From NCBI GenBank assembly GCA_020445255.1, contig JAGRGY010000008.1:1-64000 (forward strand): DNA of 64,000 nucleotides, given 5' to 3'. The notes below the pieces were generated by a model that was not told the DNA's origin, made no database searches, and saw only the letters and a program-made list of their open reading frames with translations. The position numbers and the translations under genes were made by a program. Below are positions 44,690 through 55,329 of this stretch, in pieces; positions within the stretch are counted from its first letter, which is position 1, and every line of letters begins with the position of its first letter. Source of the stretch: Gammaproteobacteria bacterium (GTDB lineage: Bacteria > Pseudomonadota > Gammaproteobacteria > Chromatiales > Chromatiaceae).

Positions 44690-45352
44690 CTAGGACCTGA
44701 CGAAACCGGTTCGCACCAGCATTGCCAGATCAACGGCCGACGCACCTGGCTCCGCGGCCCTGTCGCCGAGCAACAGGCGCTCGAGATAACGCGCGACGAG
44801 ATCCACCTCGAGATTGACCCGGCGCCCCGGCACGTACGTGTCCATGATCGTCTCCTGCAGCGTATGCGGCACGATGTTGAGTTCGAAGCGTCGACCGACG
44901 ACGGCGTTCACGGTCAGGCTGGTGCCGTCGACGGTGATCGAACCCTTGTGTGCGATGTAGCGCGCGAGTTCGGCGGGCGATTCCATCGTGAAACGTACCG
45001 ACCGCGCGTCCGCATGCCGCTCGATCACCGTGCCGAGGCCGTCGACATGGCCGCTGACCAGGTGACCGCCGAGCCGCGTCGCGAGCGTCAGCGCCTTCTC
45101 GAGATTGACGGGGCTCCCCGACTCGAGATCACCGAGGCTGGTCAGCGACAGCGTCTCGCGCGAGACGTCAGCGACGAAGCCGTCACCCGGCAACTCGACC
45201 GCTGTCAGGCAAACACCGTTGACCGCGATGCTGTCACCGAGGGCGACGTCCGACAGGTCGAGCCCACCGGTACGAATGCGCAGACGCACATCGCCGCCAC
45301 GCTGCTGCAACGCGGCCACCTTGCCGACCGCCTGGATGATTCCGGTGAACAT
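44690..45352 (-). CDS. ribE: Riboflavin synthase alpha chain
   Basis: A 220-residue trimeric enzyme that dismutates two lumazine molecules to riboflavin. Two homologous beta-barrels are visible: MFTGIIQAVGKV with GDSIAVNGVCLTAV, then YIAHKGSITVDGTSLTVNAV. GGAGGAGATG precedes the ATG (ideal ribosome site). It lies 17 bases after ribD. In related genomes ribBA follows directly, but here the next gene on this strand is over 5 kb away. Confidence 0.96.
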   Translation of the reverse strand: MFTGIIQAVGKVAALQQRGGDVRLRIRTGGLDLSDVALGDSIAVNGVCLTAVELPGDGFVADVSRETLSLTSLGDLESGSPVNLEKALTLATRLGGHLVSGHVDGLGTVIERHADARSVRFTMESPAELARYIAHKGSITVDGTSLTVNAVVGRRFELNIVPHTLQETIMDTYVPGRRVNLEVDLVARYLERLLLGDRAAEPGASAVDLAMLVRTGFVRS

Positions 45353-45369
45353 CGCATCTCCTCCATTGA

Positions 45370-46494
45370 TCAGACGAGCGCCTGGCGCGGCTCCGGTCGC
45401 AGCGTCAGGCGCATGTCATCGCCGACCCGGCGTGCATCGACGAACACGAAACGGAGCCGATCGTCGAGCCGCTCGAGCCCCGGCAGGCGGACAAGTCCGC
45501 GCGCCGCGTCGCCCAAGAGATGCGGTGCCTGGTAGACGATCAGCTCGTCGACCAGACCGGCCGCGAGCATCGCACCGGCCAACACGGCACCACTCTCGAT
45601 AAGGACCTCGTTGACCTCCCGCGCCGCGAGCGCCAACAACAAGCGCTGCAGGTCGATGCGTCCACCGAGCTGGGGCAGGCGCTGCACGTCGGCTCCGGCG
45701 ACACGCAGCTCGGCCTCCGCCTCTTCCGACGCATGCTCCCCACACACCACCAGCGTCGCACCGGCGAGGCGCAGCATGTGCGCACGCGGCGGCATTCTCA
45801 GACGTGTGTCCAGCACGACGCGCAACGGCTGGCGGGTGTCGCCCTCGTCGTCCCCATTCAATCTGACGTTCAGTGAGGGGTCATCGGTGAGCACGGTATT
45901 GATCCCGGTCACCACCGCGGAACTGCGCGCGCGCAGCCGCTGCACGTCGGCGCGCGCCGCTTCACCGGTGATCCACTTGCTCTCGCCACTGTCCATCGCC
46001 GTGCGGCCGTCGAGGCTCATGGCGAGCTTGCATCGCACGTACGGCAACCCGGTACGCATGCGTTTCAGGAATCCGGGATTCAGGCGCTCGGCCTCGGCGG
46101 CGAGCAGGCCTACCGAGGTAGCCACGCCTGCTTCCCGCAGGATTGCGACCCCCTGCCCGGCCACCCGCGGATTCGGGTCGTTCATCGCCGCCACGACGCG
46201 CGCGACGCCTGCCTCGACCAAACCCGTCGCGCACGGCGGCGTGCGACCATGATGCGCACAGGGCTCGAGCGTGACATAAGCCGTTGCACCGCGTGCGGCC
46301 TCACCGGCTGCGGCCAGAGCGATGCGCTCGGCATGCGGTTCACCGGCGCGACGATGCCAGCCCTCACCGACGATGCGGCCTTCTCGCACGAGCACGCAAC
46401 CGACGCGTGGATTGGGATCGGTGGTGTAGAGACCACGCTCGGCAAGGCGCATCGCACGCGCCATGAAATGCGCCGAATCGGCGGTCCCGGTCAT
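45370..46494 (-). CDS. ribD: Bifunctional pyrimidine deaminase/reductase RibD
   Basis: A 374-residue riboflavin enzyme that deaminates, then reduces, the pyrimidine intermediate. N-terminal deaminase (1-145) has the zinc site [31 protein letters not shown]-terminal reductase (150-374) has [22 protein letters not shown] and [13 protein letters not shown] overlaps the nrdR stop (ATGA), giving translational coupling. No FMN riboswitch is seen upstream. Confidence 0.96.
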   Translation of the reverse strand: MTGTADSAHFMARAMRLAERGLYTTDPNPRVGCVLVREGRIVGEGWHRRAGEPHAERIALAAAGEAARGATAYVTLEPCAHHGRTPPCATGLVEAGVARVVAAMNDPNPRVAGQGVAILREAGVATSVGLLAAEAERLNPGFLKRMRTGLPYVRCKLAMSLDGRTAMDSGESKWITGEAARADVQRLRARSSAVVTGINTVLTDDPSLNVRLNGDDEGDTRQPLRVVLDTRLRMPPRAHMLRLAGATLVVCGEHASEEAEAELRVAGADVQRLPQLGGRIDLQRLLLALAAREVNEVLIESGAVLAGAMLAAGLVDELIVYQAPHLLGDAARGLVRLPGLERLDDRLRFVFVDARRVGDDMRLTLRPEPRQALV

Positions 46495-46994
46495 GAATCG
46501 TTGTCGAGCAGATCAAGCTGCTGCCGGCGCGCCTCCGGCGTCAGCTGGGTCTCGAGGCGTTCGATCTCTTCGCGAAACGCGTTGACGTCCTGGAACTGAC
46601 GATAGACCGACGCGAAGCGCACGTAGGCGACCTGGTCGAGCTTTTTCAGCTCGTCCATGACCAACTCGCCGATCTTGCGCGACGACACCTCGCCTTCGCC
46701 GCCGGCCATCAGCCGGCGCGTGATGTGATTGACCGCCGCGTCGGTCGACTCGGTGGATACCGGCCGTTTCTCCAATGCCCGCTCGAGGCCCGCGCGCAGC
46801 TTGCGGCCGTCGAAGTTGACGCGCCGGCCATCGCTCTTCACGACGCGCGGCAGGTTGAGTTCCGCCGACTCGTAGGTCGTGAAGCGCTCCTTGCAGACGT
46901 TGCACTCGCGCCGCCGCCGCACCTGGTCACCGTCGCCGTGCAGGCGCGAATCGACGACCTTTGTATCCTGGGCACCGCAGAAGGGGCAACGCAT
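46491..46994 (-). CDS. nrdR: Transcriptional repressor NrdR
   Basis: A 167-residue zinc-ribbon/ATP-cone repressor of ribonucleotide reductase genes that senses dATP/ATP. The zinc ribbon shows [17 protein letters not shown] and [16 protein letters not shown]; the ATP-cone follows with [36 protein letters not shown] at 46994 (MRCPFC) is certain because the ribbon must begin there; the open frame upstream is spurious. The last bases overlap ribD. Confidence 0.95.
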   Translation of the reverse strand: MRCPFCGAQDTKVVDSRLHGDGDQVRRRRECNVCKERFTTYESAELNLPRVVKSDGRRVNFDGRKLRAGLERALEKRPVSTESTDAAVNHITRRLMAGGEGEVSSRKIGELVMDELKKLDQVAYVRFASVYRQFQDVNAFREEIERLETQLTPEARRQQLDLLDNDS

Positions 46995-47111
46995 GTCGCT
47001 AGCTACGTGAATCGAAGATCGGGGACCGGGCAACCAAACAACCGCCGTCGGCGGCGGGCACGGCCATCAGATCCAAGTGTCCCAAACCCCGGACCTCGCC
47101 GCTCGGCCCGG

Positions 47112-48365
47112 CTATTCGTAGACGGGATGCTTGGCGCATATCGCCAGAACCTTTTCCTTCACCGACGCGATCGTACCCGCATCCCCTCGGCCGTCGATGA
47201 CGTCACACATCCAACCCGCGAGGTCCCGGCACTCGGATTCGCTGAAGCCGCGCGTCGTCACCGCCGGTGTGCCGACACGGATGCCCGAGGTCACGAACGG
47301 CGACTGTGGATCGTTCGGTACCGCGTTCTTGTTGACGGTGATGTTTGCAGCACCGAGCCACGCATCGACGTCCTTGCCGGTCAGCCCGGCACCGATGAAG
47401 CTGACCAGGAACAGGTGGTCGTCAGTACCCTTGGAGACCACGTCATAGCCCCTGTCCATGAATACCTGTGCCATGGCCTGGGCGTTCTTGACGACCTGCT
47501 TCTGGTACTCGACGAACGCCGGCTCCATCGCCTCCTTGAAGGCGACCGCCTTGGCGGCGATCACGTGCATCAACGGGCCGCCCTGCCCGCCCGGAAATAC
47601 CGCCGAGTTCAGTTTCTTCTCGATCGCCTCGTTGGCCTTCGCCAGGATCAGGCCGGCGCGCGGACCACGCAGGGTCTTGTGCGTCGTGGTCGTCGTCACG
47701 TCGGCAATCTGCACCGGACTCGGGTAGATGCCGGCCGCGACCAGGCCCGCGATATGCGCCATGTCGACCAGCAGGTAGGCACCTACCTCGTCGGCGATGT
47801 CGCGGAAACGCTGCCAGTCGACGATGCGCGAATAGGCCGAGAAACCGGCGACGACCATCTTCGGCCTGTGTTCGCGTGCGAGGCGCTCGACCTGCTCGTA
47901 ATCGATCTCGCCGGTTGCGGCATTCAGGCCGTATTGCACGGCGTGATAGAGCTTGCCCGAGAAATTGGGTTTGGCGCCGTGGGTCAGGTGCCCCCCATCC
48001 GCCAGGCTCATGCCGAGCACGGTATCGCCTGGCTCACACAGCGCCAGGTACACGGCCGAATTGGCCTGCGAACCGGAATGTGGCTGGACGTTGGCGTAGT
48101 CGGCGCCGAACAGCTTCTTGGCGCGTTCGATCGCAAGCTGCTCGGCCTTGTCCACGTACTCGCAACCGCCGTAGTAGCGCTTGGCCGGATAGCCCTCGGC
48201 ATACTTGTTGGTCAGCACCGTGCCCTGTGCCTGCAGCACGCGCGGACTGGTGTAGTTCTCCGACGCGATCAGCTCGATATGCTCTTCCTGGCGGCGCTCC
48301 TCGGCCTTGATCGCCTCGTAGAGCTCATCGTCGTAGCCCTGAATCTGCATATCCTTACCGAACAT
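47112..48365 (-). CDS. glyA: Serine hydroxymethyltransferase
   Basis: A 417-residue pyridoxal-phosphate enzyme interconverting serine and glycine with tetrahydrofolate and so supplying one-carbon units. Motifs: [29 protein letters not shown], and the PLP Lys in [26 protein letters not shown] precedes the ATG at 48365. It stands between a tRNA cluster upstream and nrdR downstream on the same strand, the common gammaproteobacterial glyA-nrdR order. folD, the next step in folate metabolism, is close by on the other strand. Confidence 0.97.
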   Translation of the reverse strand: MFGKDMQIQGYDDELYEAIKAEERRQEEHIELIASENYTSPRVLQAQGTVLTNKYAEGYPAKRYYGGCEYVDKAEQLAIERAKKLFGADYANVQPHSGSQANSAVYLALCEPGDTVLGMSLADGGHLTHGAKPNFSGKLYHAVQYGLNAATGEIDYEQVERLAREHRPKMVVAGFSAYSRIVDWQRFRDIADEVGAYLLVDMAHIAGLVAAGIYPSPVQIADVTTTTTHKTLRGPRAGLILAKANEAIEKKLNSAVFPGGQGGPLMHVIAAKAVAFKEAMEPAFVEYQKQVVKNAQAMAQVFMDRGYDVVSKGTDDHLFLVSFIGAGLTGKDVDAWLGAANITVNKNAVPNDPQSPFVTSGIRVGTPAVTTRGFSESECRDLAGWMCDVIDGRGDAGTIASVKEKVLAICAKHPVYE

Positions 48366-48399
48366 CCACCACCTCGCAGCCTTGGTTCCAAAACACGAA

Positions 48400-48416
48400 C
48401 GGCCCCGTCGGGGCCG
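48400..48416 (-). terminator. Hairpin between tRNA cluster and glyA
   Basis: A perfect 7-base GC stem, CGGCCCC / GGGGCCG with a GTC loop, followed in the minus direction by a T-rich stretch (GTTCGTGTTTTGG). It could be a second terminator of the tRNA transcript or an attenuator in the glyA leader. Confidence 0.4.
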
Positions 48417-48531
48417 CCTGCCGGGATAGCCGCCGGGGCCCCGGTAAAAATGAAATGGTGCGGCAGACGTCGGTCAGCGTCAACCCGGACCGACCACGAG
48501 GGTGAGGGAAAGCACGCGAAACGCCACGACG

Positions 48532-48558
48532 AAAAAGCGGTGCCGGATGGCACCGCTT
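48532..48558 (-). terminator. Terminator of the tRNA His-Arg-Pro transcript
   Basis: Read on the minus strand: AAGCGGTGCC, loop ATCC, GGCACCGCTT and then T residues. A perfect 10-base stem 11 bases after the tRNA-His 3' end. Confidence 0.8.
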
Positions 48559-48569
48559 GTTTGCGTGAA

Positions 48570-48646
48570 TGGGGTGGACGATGGGACTCGAACCCACGAC
48601 GACTGGAATCACAATCCAGGGCTCTACCAACTGAGCTACGTCCACC
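48570..48646 (-). tRNA. tRNA-His (GTG)
   Basis: A complete cloverleaf: acceptor GTGGACG/CGTCCAC with the extra 5' G (position -1) typical of tRNA-His, D loop AGCTCAGTTGGTAGAGC, anticodon arm CTGGA-TTGTGAT-TCCAG (anticodon GTG), T arm GGTTCGAGTCC, discriminator C and encoded CCA. Last of three tRNAs in one transcript. Confidence 0.97.
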
Positions 48647-48699
48647 ATTGATCGTTAACGGCCGGGTAACCCACCGCGGCCGCCGCCCCCCGGCGGATG

Positions 48700-48776
48700 T
48701 GGTGCCCCGAGGAGGACTCGAACCCCCGACCAATAGCTTAGAAGGCTACTGCTCTGTCCAGCTGAGCTATCGGGGC
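48700..48776 (-). tRNA. tRNA-Arg (TCT)
   Basis: Complete cloverleaf with acceptor GCCCCGA/TCGGGGC, anticodon stem GTAGC-CTTCTAA-GCTAT (anticodon TCT, reads AGA), T arm GGTTCGAGTCC, discriminator A and encoded CCA. Middle gene of the cluster. Confidence 0.97.
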
Positions 48777-48801
48777 CTTATTTCGGCCAGCGGCCGGAAT
48801 C

Positions 48802-48878
48802 TGGTCGGGGTAGAGAGATTCGAACTCCCGACATCCTGCTCCCAAAGCAGGCGCGCTACCAGACTGCGCTATACCCCG
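48802..48878 (-). tRNA. tRNA-Pro (TGG)
   Basis: Complete cloverleaf with acceptor CGGGGTA/TACCCCG, D arm AGCGCAGTCTGGTAGCGC, anticodon arm CCTGC-TTTGGGA-GCAGG (anticodon TGG), T arm AGTTCGAATCT, discriminator A and encoded CCA. First gene of the cluster; promoter about 30 bases upstream. Confidence 0.97.
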
Positions 48879-48910
48879 GATAGGACTCTGCTACGTTGCG
48901 AAGGCGGCGA

Positions 48911-48939
48911 ATGATACGCACGCCCCGCGGGCCGGTCAA
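48911..48939 (-). promoter_or_regulatory. Promoter of the tRNA cluster
   Basis: On the minus strand: TTGACC, 17 bases, TATCAT. Both boxes are close to consensus and the spacing is ideal. The sequence after the -10 is GC-rich (TCGCCGCC), the discriminator type seen at stringently controlled stable-RNA promoters. Overlaps the divergent folD promoter region. Confidence 0.75.
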
Positions 48940-48964
48940 TTCGGGTCCGGCGCTCTGGTATGAT
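48936..48964 (+). promoter_or_regulatory. Candidate folD promoter
   Basis: Extended -10 TGGTATGAT (TATGAT at 48959-48964) about 50 bases before the folD ATG, with a weak -35 (TCAATT) 17 bases upstream that shares bases with the -35 of the divergent tRNA promoter. Confidence 0.45.
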
Positions 48965-49014
48965 CGCCGCTCCGCCACGAAATAGCCAGCCACAACAGCA
49001 GGTTTGTTCCGCAG

Positions 49015-49878
49015 ATGAGTGCACAGGTCCTCGACGGCAAGGCCATTGCGGCCGACATACGTGAACGCATCCGTTCCCAGGTCGACGACTTGCGGGCAAA
49101 GGGACGTCGCGTGCCCGGACTCGTCGTCGTGCTGGTCGGCCAGAATCCGGCATCGCAGGTCTACGTGCGCAACAAGCGGAAGGCCTGCGAACAGGTCGGG
49201 TTCCACTCCGAGCTGATGGTCCTGCCGGCCGAGACGTCGCAGCAGGACCTGCTGGCGCTGATCGACGAGCTCAATGCGCGAGCCGATGTCGATGGCATCC
49301 TGGTGCAACTACCGCTGCCCGGGCAGATCGACGAAGACGCCGTGACCGAGCGCATCCTGGCGACCAAGGACGTCGACGGGTTCCACCCGTACAACATCGG
49401 TCGTCTGGTTTTACGACGCCCCGTGCTGCGACCCTGCACGCCGAAGGGCGTCATGACCATGCTCGCACGCACCGGCATCGACCTGGTCGGCAAGGACGCG
49501 GTGATCATCGGCCAGTCCAACATCGTCGGGCGGCCCATGTTCCTCGAGCTGCTGATGGCGCGCTGCACGGTGACCGTGTGTCACAGCAAGACGAAAGACC
49601 TGCCATCCAAGGTGCGATGCGCCGATATCATCGTCGCCGCGGTCGGCGTACCGCGTTTCGTTCAGGCGGATTGGGTCAAACCCGGTGCGATCGTCATCGA
49701 CGTCGGTATCAACCGACTCGACGACGGCACCTTGTGCGGCGACGCCGACACCGCAGCAGTGGCCGAGGTGGCGGGATGGATCACGCCGGTTCCGGGCGGC
49801 GTCGGACCGATGACCGTCGCGACCCTGCTCGAGAACACCCTGCTGGCCGCCGAACTGCACGCCGCCGGCAGCGGCTGA
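49015..49878 (+). CDS. folD: Bifunctional methylenetetrahydrofolate dehydrogenase/cyclohydrolase
   Basis: A 287-residue NADP-dependent enzyme that converts methylene-THF to formyl-THF. Motifs: [23 protein letters not shown] (catalytic Lys), [18 protein letters not shown], the Rossmann segment [13 protein letters not shown], and the C-terminal [19 protein letters not shown]. Standard length and start (ATG at 49015). It uses the product of GlyA, whose gene is 650 bases away on the other side of the tRNA cluster. Confidence 0.97.
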   Translation: MSAQVLDGKAIAADIRERIRSQVDDLRAKGRRVPGLVVVLVGQNPASQVYVRNKRKACEQVGFHSELMVLPAETSQQDLLALIDELNARADVDGILVQLPLPGQIDEDAVTERILATKDVDGFHPYNIGRLVLRRPVLRPCTPKGVMTMLARTGIDLVGKDAVIIGQSNIVGRPMFLELLMARCTVTVCHSKTKDLPSKVRCADIIVAAVGVPRFVQADWVKPGAIVIDVGINRLDDGTLCGDADTAAVAEVAGWITPVPGGVGPMTVATLLENTLLAAELHAAGSG

Positions 49879-49902
49879 GCGCGGCGCCAGCCGTCGCCAG
49901 CG

Positions 49903-50643
49903 TCAGCCAGCGGTGTCAGCAACGGGGGTACTCTGAGGGACGGTATCAAGCTGGGTGCTGGCGCGCTCGTACAGCACGTCGAGCGGCTCGCCCGGACGCC
50001 GCACCGCGATCCGCATCGTCGCCGATACCTTGAGCACATCGCCGCGCACATCGATCTGGTCCCCGGCCAGCAGCATCGCCACGCGCCGGCAATAGGCCTC
50101 GGCCTGTTCACGCTCCCCACATTGCAGGTAGACGGCGAACCGGCCCTCTCCAAGCTGCGTCGGCAGGTCGCCGGCGCGTGCCTGGCTGCGCAGCTGCCTT
50201 CCCAGCAGCGCATCCATACGCCCGATCGCCGCGCCGCCGTAGCGTTCGCGCAGCTGCGCCAGGCCATCGATGTCGACCAGCACCAGCGCCAGGCGGTTGT
50301 GTCCGTCGCGATCTTCGAGCGCAACCTGGTTGCGCAGTGACTCGTCGACAAACTCGCGCAGGTACAGACCGGTGTGCGGATCGCGCGTCGCGGGGTCGAA
50401 GCGCGGCCGCCGCTTGCGCCAGACCAGGACACTGGAGATACCGAGCAGCGCGCCGGCCGCAGCAAAAGCCGTGTGTGGCGCACGCAGGCCTGCGCCGCTG
50501 AGCGGCATTCGGCCGGGCGACTCTTCGGACAGCATCCAGCCACCGATTGCGATGCCCACCAGCGTGGTCGCGACAAAGGCGAACAGCAGGGCCACGCGTC
50601 GGGTCTGCCAGGAATCGCCGGAGATGCTCGGATTGTCGTACAT
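49903..50643 (-). CDS. Membrane GGDEF-like protein with lost signature
   Basis: A 246-residue protein with two N-terminal membrane spans (VALLFAFVATTLVGIAIGGWM and FAAAGALLGISSVLVW) followed by a GGDEF-fold domain (about 85-235): DPHTGLYLREFVDESLR at its start and ALVLVDIDGLAQLRERYGG as the Mg-binding strand. The signature is GEGRF in place of GG(D/E)EF, so diguanylate cyclase activity is unlikely. The spans have a short extracytoplasmic loop, so the sensor part is minimal. It converges on folD with 24 bases between stops. Second inactive-looking GGDEF protein in the window. Confidence 0.82.
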   Translation of the reverse strand: MYDNPSISGDSWQTRRVALLFAFVATTLVGIAIGGWMLSEESPGRMPLSGAGLRAPHTAFAAAGALLGISSVLVWRKRRPRFDPATRDPHTGLYLREFVDESLRNQVALEDRDGHNRLALVLVDIDGLAQLRERYGGAAIGRMDALLGRQLRSQARAGDLPTQLGEGRFAVYLQCGEREQAEAYCRRVAMLLAGDQIDVRGDVLKVSATMRIAVRRPGEPLDVLYERASTQLDTVPQSTPVADTAG

Positions 50644-50765
50644 GGTGCGCGTGTGCCCATCTGGACCGTCCCAGGCTAGCGGCCGGCAGACCTTTTTTTA
50701 AACGCCGAAGGTGCGTGTAAAATCGCGGCCTTCGCACAGCAGCCCGCCCCTCGCGGCAGAGTCTC

Positions 50766-52433
<1,668 letters not shown>

Positions 52434-52504
52434 ACGACGCGACCGTTACCGGGCCAAGACGGGCCCGGCACGACGGCCCATGCACCACCCGAGCATCCAG
52501 ATCG

Positions 52505-53920
52505 ATGTACAAGCCGCTGTTTAGATTCCTGTGTGCCCTGTCGGTGCTGATGTCCGGTGCCGGTTTCGCCGGTGACGACCAGTTCGTGCCACGTCCCGAG
52601 GTGCACCGCCCCAGCCACGGCAACGTCCACCTGGTCAGCGTGCTGGTCGGTGGTGGCGCACCCTTCGACGGCACCGAGTTCATGATCTGGCGCGAGAGAC
52701 CCGATGCCTACGGCAAGATGCGCCAGACCCTGATGGCGCAATCCGGCCCGCAGTCACATGCCGACTTCGAACTCGGTCCCGGCCGCTACCGGGTGCAGGC
52801 GCGCAACGATGTCGCGACAGCCGACCAGGTGATCGATGTACCGGAACACGGTGCGCTCGATACCGAGATCGTGCTTGGCGGCGGCGAACTGAACCTTTCC
52901 GCGGTCATGGATGCCGCCGGGTCAGCGGCCGAGTCGTCCTGGTTCCGAATACTGCGGCGCGATACCGATCCCTACGGGAAACCGACCCTCGTGCAGGTAG
53001 CGGGGCGCGGCTACGCTGACCGAGCGCGGTTCGTGCTGCCCGCCGGTGACTACCTGGCCGACGTGCGATTCGGCGATGCAAGCCGACGCCTGGACGTGCA
53101 TGTAGCTTCCGGTGAGCACAGGTCTGACGTGGTGAATCTCGATGCCGGGCGTCTCGAACTCGCCGCACCACTTGCGCCCGGTGGCGATGCGGTCGGCGCG
53201 GTCGCTTTTGACATTCAGCGCACCGACAACGCTGGGCCGCCGCTGCGGGTCGACGGCGGCGACCGTGGCGACGCGGTCGCGACCATCGTGCCGCGAGGCC
53301 GTTACCGGGTGCGCGCAACCCTCGATTACGCCAGCGTGGAGCAGGAGATCGATGTGCCCGCTGGCGAGACGGTCACGCTGGAACTGCCGCTGAATGCCGG
53401 CGAGGTCAATGTGTACGCGACGCTGGCCGGCCGCAGCGACGCGCTGCTCGACAGCCTGTTCGATATCGCTGCGCCCGGTGACACGGCGGCGCGCGTGACC
53501 ACCGACGGCGCGCGCGGTCCCGACCACATGTCCCGCTTTGTACTACCGGCCGGCAGCCATCGCATCGTCGCCGCGCAGGGTGAGACCAGCGGCGGGGTCG
53601 ACGTGGACATCGAGCCGGGTACGTCGCAGACAGTGGCGATCGATCTCGATGCCGGCCGTGTCAATCTGCGTTTCGTGCCCGACCGCGATCAACCGGAGTT
53701 TCCGTACAGCTGGTTCTCCGTGTACCGCGTCGACAGGGATGCCCAGGGCCGCGAGCGCCGGCAACGGATCTACAACGAGGGTTACTACGCAGATACGGAC
53801 ATCGTCCTGCCGTCGGGCGATTACATCGCCTACGCACGCACCGACCGTTTTCAGGGAGAGGCGGCGTTTCACGTCGCGCCGGGATCGAACGCGCGCGTCG
53901 ACGTGGTTGCGTCGCAGTGA
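52505..53920 (+). CDS. Secreted protein with five beta-sandwich repeats
   Basis: A 471-residue exported protein: signal peptide (FRFLCALSVLMSGAGFA), then five tandem units of about 85 residues. Each unit has a core strand run like ELNLSAV or RLELAAPL, a Trp/Phe segment (SSWFRILRRD, VAFDIQRTD, SLFDIAAPGD), an LPAGDY-type turn (GPGRYRVQ, LPAGDYLAD, VPRGRYRVR, LPAGSHRIVA, LPSGDYIAYA), and a DV.VASGE/DVDIEPG closing strand. The fold resembles carboxypeptidase-regulatory or PEGA-like domains. Function unknown; a periplasmic structural or binding role is likely. Independent of ettA, 71 bases upstream. Confidence 0.82.
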   Translation: MYKPLFRFLCALSVLMSGAGFAGDDQFVPRPEVHRPSHGNVHLVSVLVGGGAPFDGTEFMIWRERPDAYGKMRQTLMAQSGPQSHADFELGPGRYRVQARNDVATADQVIDVPEHGALDTEIVLGGGELNLSAVMDAAGSAAESSWFRILRRDTDPYGKPTLVQVAGRGYADRARFVLPAGDYLADVRFGDASRRLDVHVASGEHRSDVVNLDAGRLELAAPLAPGGDAVGAVAFDIQRTDNAGPPLRVDGGDRGDAVATIVPRGRYRVRATLDYASVEQEIDVPAGETVTLELPLNAGEVNVYATLAGRSDALLDSLFDIAAPGDTAARVTTDGARGPDHMSRFVLPAGSHRIVAAQGETSGGVDVDIEPGTSQTVAIDLDAGRVNLRFVPDRDQPEFPYSWFSVYRVDRDAQGRERRQRIYNEGYYADTDIVLPSGDYIAYARTDRFQGEAAFHVAPGSNARVDVVASQ

Positions 53921-53983
53921 CGTGTCAGGCGTGACGGCGCCCGTTCTACCCGGGCACGGCCGGGCGACGGATCACCGCCCGGG

Positions 53984-54292
53984 TCATTCGGCCGGGGCCT
54001 GCACCGGCGGGACGAAGCCATAGGGCGCGCCGTAGTGCGGGATGTGGCCGTTGTACCCGTAGCCGTACCCGTTACCCGCACCGTAGCCGTAGGCGTTGCT
54101 GACACCGTCGAAATGCGCGGTCATGCTGAGGTTGAAGTCGAACGTGAAATCGGCCTCGGCATCGGCGGTTCCATCAGCGTAGCCGCTGCTGTTCGCATTG
54201 CCGTACCCGTACTCGTTGTAGTCGTTCCAGCCCCAGAACGCCGACGCCTGTCCGGCGGCGACCATGGCGATGATTGCGATGAGCTTTTTCAT
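53984..54292 (-). CDS. Sulfur-globule-type protein
   Basis: A 102-residue exported protein resembling the small sulfur globule envelope proteins (Sgp) of purple sulfur bacteria. Signal peptide MKKLIAIIAMVAAGQASA is followed by FWGWNDYNEYGYGNANSSG, a central DFTFDFNLSMTAHFDG, and a Gly/Tyr-rich tail (YGYGAGNGYGYGYNGHIP, YGAPYGFVPP) ending in Pro/Ala. Sgp proteins coat periplasmic sulfur deposits formed during sulfide and thiosulfate oxidation. No other sulfur gene is in the window. The clear promoter upstream fits a well-expressed single gene. Identification is by composition and layout, not by a catalytic motif. Confidence 0.72.
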   Translation of the reverse strand: MKKLIAIIAMVAAGQASAFWGWNDYNEYGYGNANSSGYADGTADAEADFTFDFNLSMTAHFDGVSNAYGYGAGNGYGYGYNGHIPHYGAPYGFVPPVQAPAE

Positions 54293-54357
54293 GGTTAAAT
54301 TTCCAGGTCCGTTAGCGATTGGCGACAACGCTTATATCGCCGCCTTTAATGACGTTT

Positions 54358-54385
54358 AGTATATAAGCATTTGCTAAATTTGCAA
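54358..54385 (-). promoter_or_regulatory. Promoter of the sulfur-globule-type gene
   Basis: On the minus strand: TTGCAA, 16 bases, TATACT (54358-54363 is the -10 complement). The surrounding 60 bases are unusually AT-rich for this genome, and the leader is about 60 bases long. Lies between this gene and the divergent ATPase gene at 54472. Confidence 0.65.
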
Positions 54386-54471
54386 GCCCTTGTTGCACTG
54401 CGCAAACCGCTCCCGGCGTTGCCGGAACGCGCTTCGCAGCCGCTGGGCCAGTTCCGGAATCCCACGACACC

Positions 54472-55329
54472 ATGAGCGCATCCGACGAATTCTTTGCCCG
54501 CGCGAACCGCCTCCTCGACCGCTGGGAGAACATGCTGGCCGGCAGGGCGCAACCGCCCGATTGGCTGCACGACGCCTACCGCTGGCGCCACGACCGCTAC
54601 GGCATGCGTCTGGTCCCTGTGCGCCACCCGCACCGGGTCGCACTCGACGACCTGCTGTGTATCGACCGGCAGAAGACCGAGGTGGTGCGCAACACACGCC
54701 AGTTCGTGCACGGGCAGCCCGCCAACAACATCCTGCTGTGGGGCGCGCGCGGCACCGGCAAGTCGACGCTGATCAAGGCCGTGTTCAACGCGTTCGTCGA
54801 CCAGGGTCTGCGCCTGATCGAGGTCGAGAAGGAGCACTTGGTCGACCTGGTCGAGATCGTCGACACGCTCGAGGCCCGCCAGGAGCGCTTCCTGCTCTAT
54901 TGCGACGACCTGTCGTTCGACGCCGATGACGCCGGCTACAAGTCGCTCAAGGCGGTGCTCGAGGGATCGATCGCCGCGCCTGCCGCGAACGTGCTGATCT
55001 ACGCGAGCTCGAACCGGCGCCACCTGCTGCCCGAGATGAAGGAGGACAACCGGGATGTACACGTCATCGACGGCGAGATCCATCCGGGCGATGCGATCGA
55101 GGAGAAGGTGTCACTGTCCGAACGGTTCGGACTGTGGCTGTCGTTCTACCCGTACACACAGGACGAGTACCTGCAGATCGTCGCGCACTGGCTGGCCCGG
55201 CTCGATGCCGGCACGACGGCCGACGAGGCGACCCGACTGGCCGCACTCGCATGGGCGCGCCAGCGCGGCTCACGCAGCGGCCGGGTCGCGCGCCAGTTCG
55301 CCATCGACCAGGCCGGCCGGCGTGGCTGA
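54472..55329 (+). CDS. DUF815-family P-loop ATPase
   Basis: A 285-residue AAA+-like ATPase of the DUF815 family. Walker A LLWGARGTGKSTL near residue 90 and Walker B RFLLYCDDLSFD near 140; sensor-like YASSNRRHLLPE and a C-terminal lid (RFGLWLSFYPYTQDEYLQI). The N-terminus is an extra helical region. DUF815 members are conserved, of unknown function; a role in helicase-like or DNA-repair housekeeping has not been shown. ATG 54472. The GNAT gene starts 8 bases before its stop, so they form an operon. Confidence 0.88.
   Translation: MSASDEFFARANRLLDRWENMLAGRAQPPDWLHDAYRWRHDRYGMRLVPVRHPHRVALDDLLCIDRQKTEVVRNTRQFVHGQPANNILLWGARGTGKSTLIKAVFNAFVDQGLRLIEVEKEHLVDLVEIVDTLEARQERFLLYCDDLSFDADDAGYKSLKAVLEGSIAAPAANVLIYASSNRRHLLPEMKEDNRDVHVIDGEIHPGDAIEEKVSLSERFGLWLSFYPYTQDEYLQIVAHWLARLDAGTTADEATRLAALAWARQRGSRSGRVARQFAIDQAGRRG

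Noticed and set aside
48366..48531. Glycine riboswitch before glyA
   Set aside because: The leader holds GC hairpins but none of the conserved glycine aptamer elements.
52449..52470. GC-rich hairpin after ettA
   Set aside because: The stem CCGGGCC/GGCCCGG has no T-tract; kept as a note rather than a terminator.
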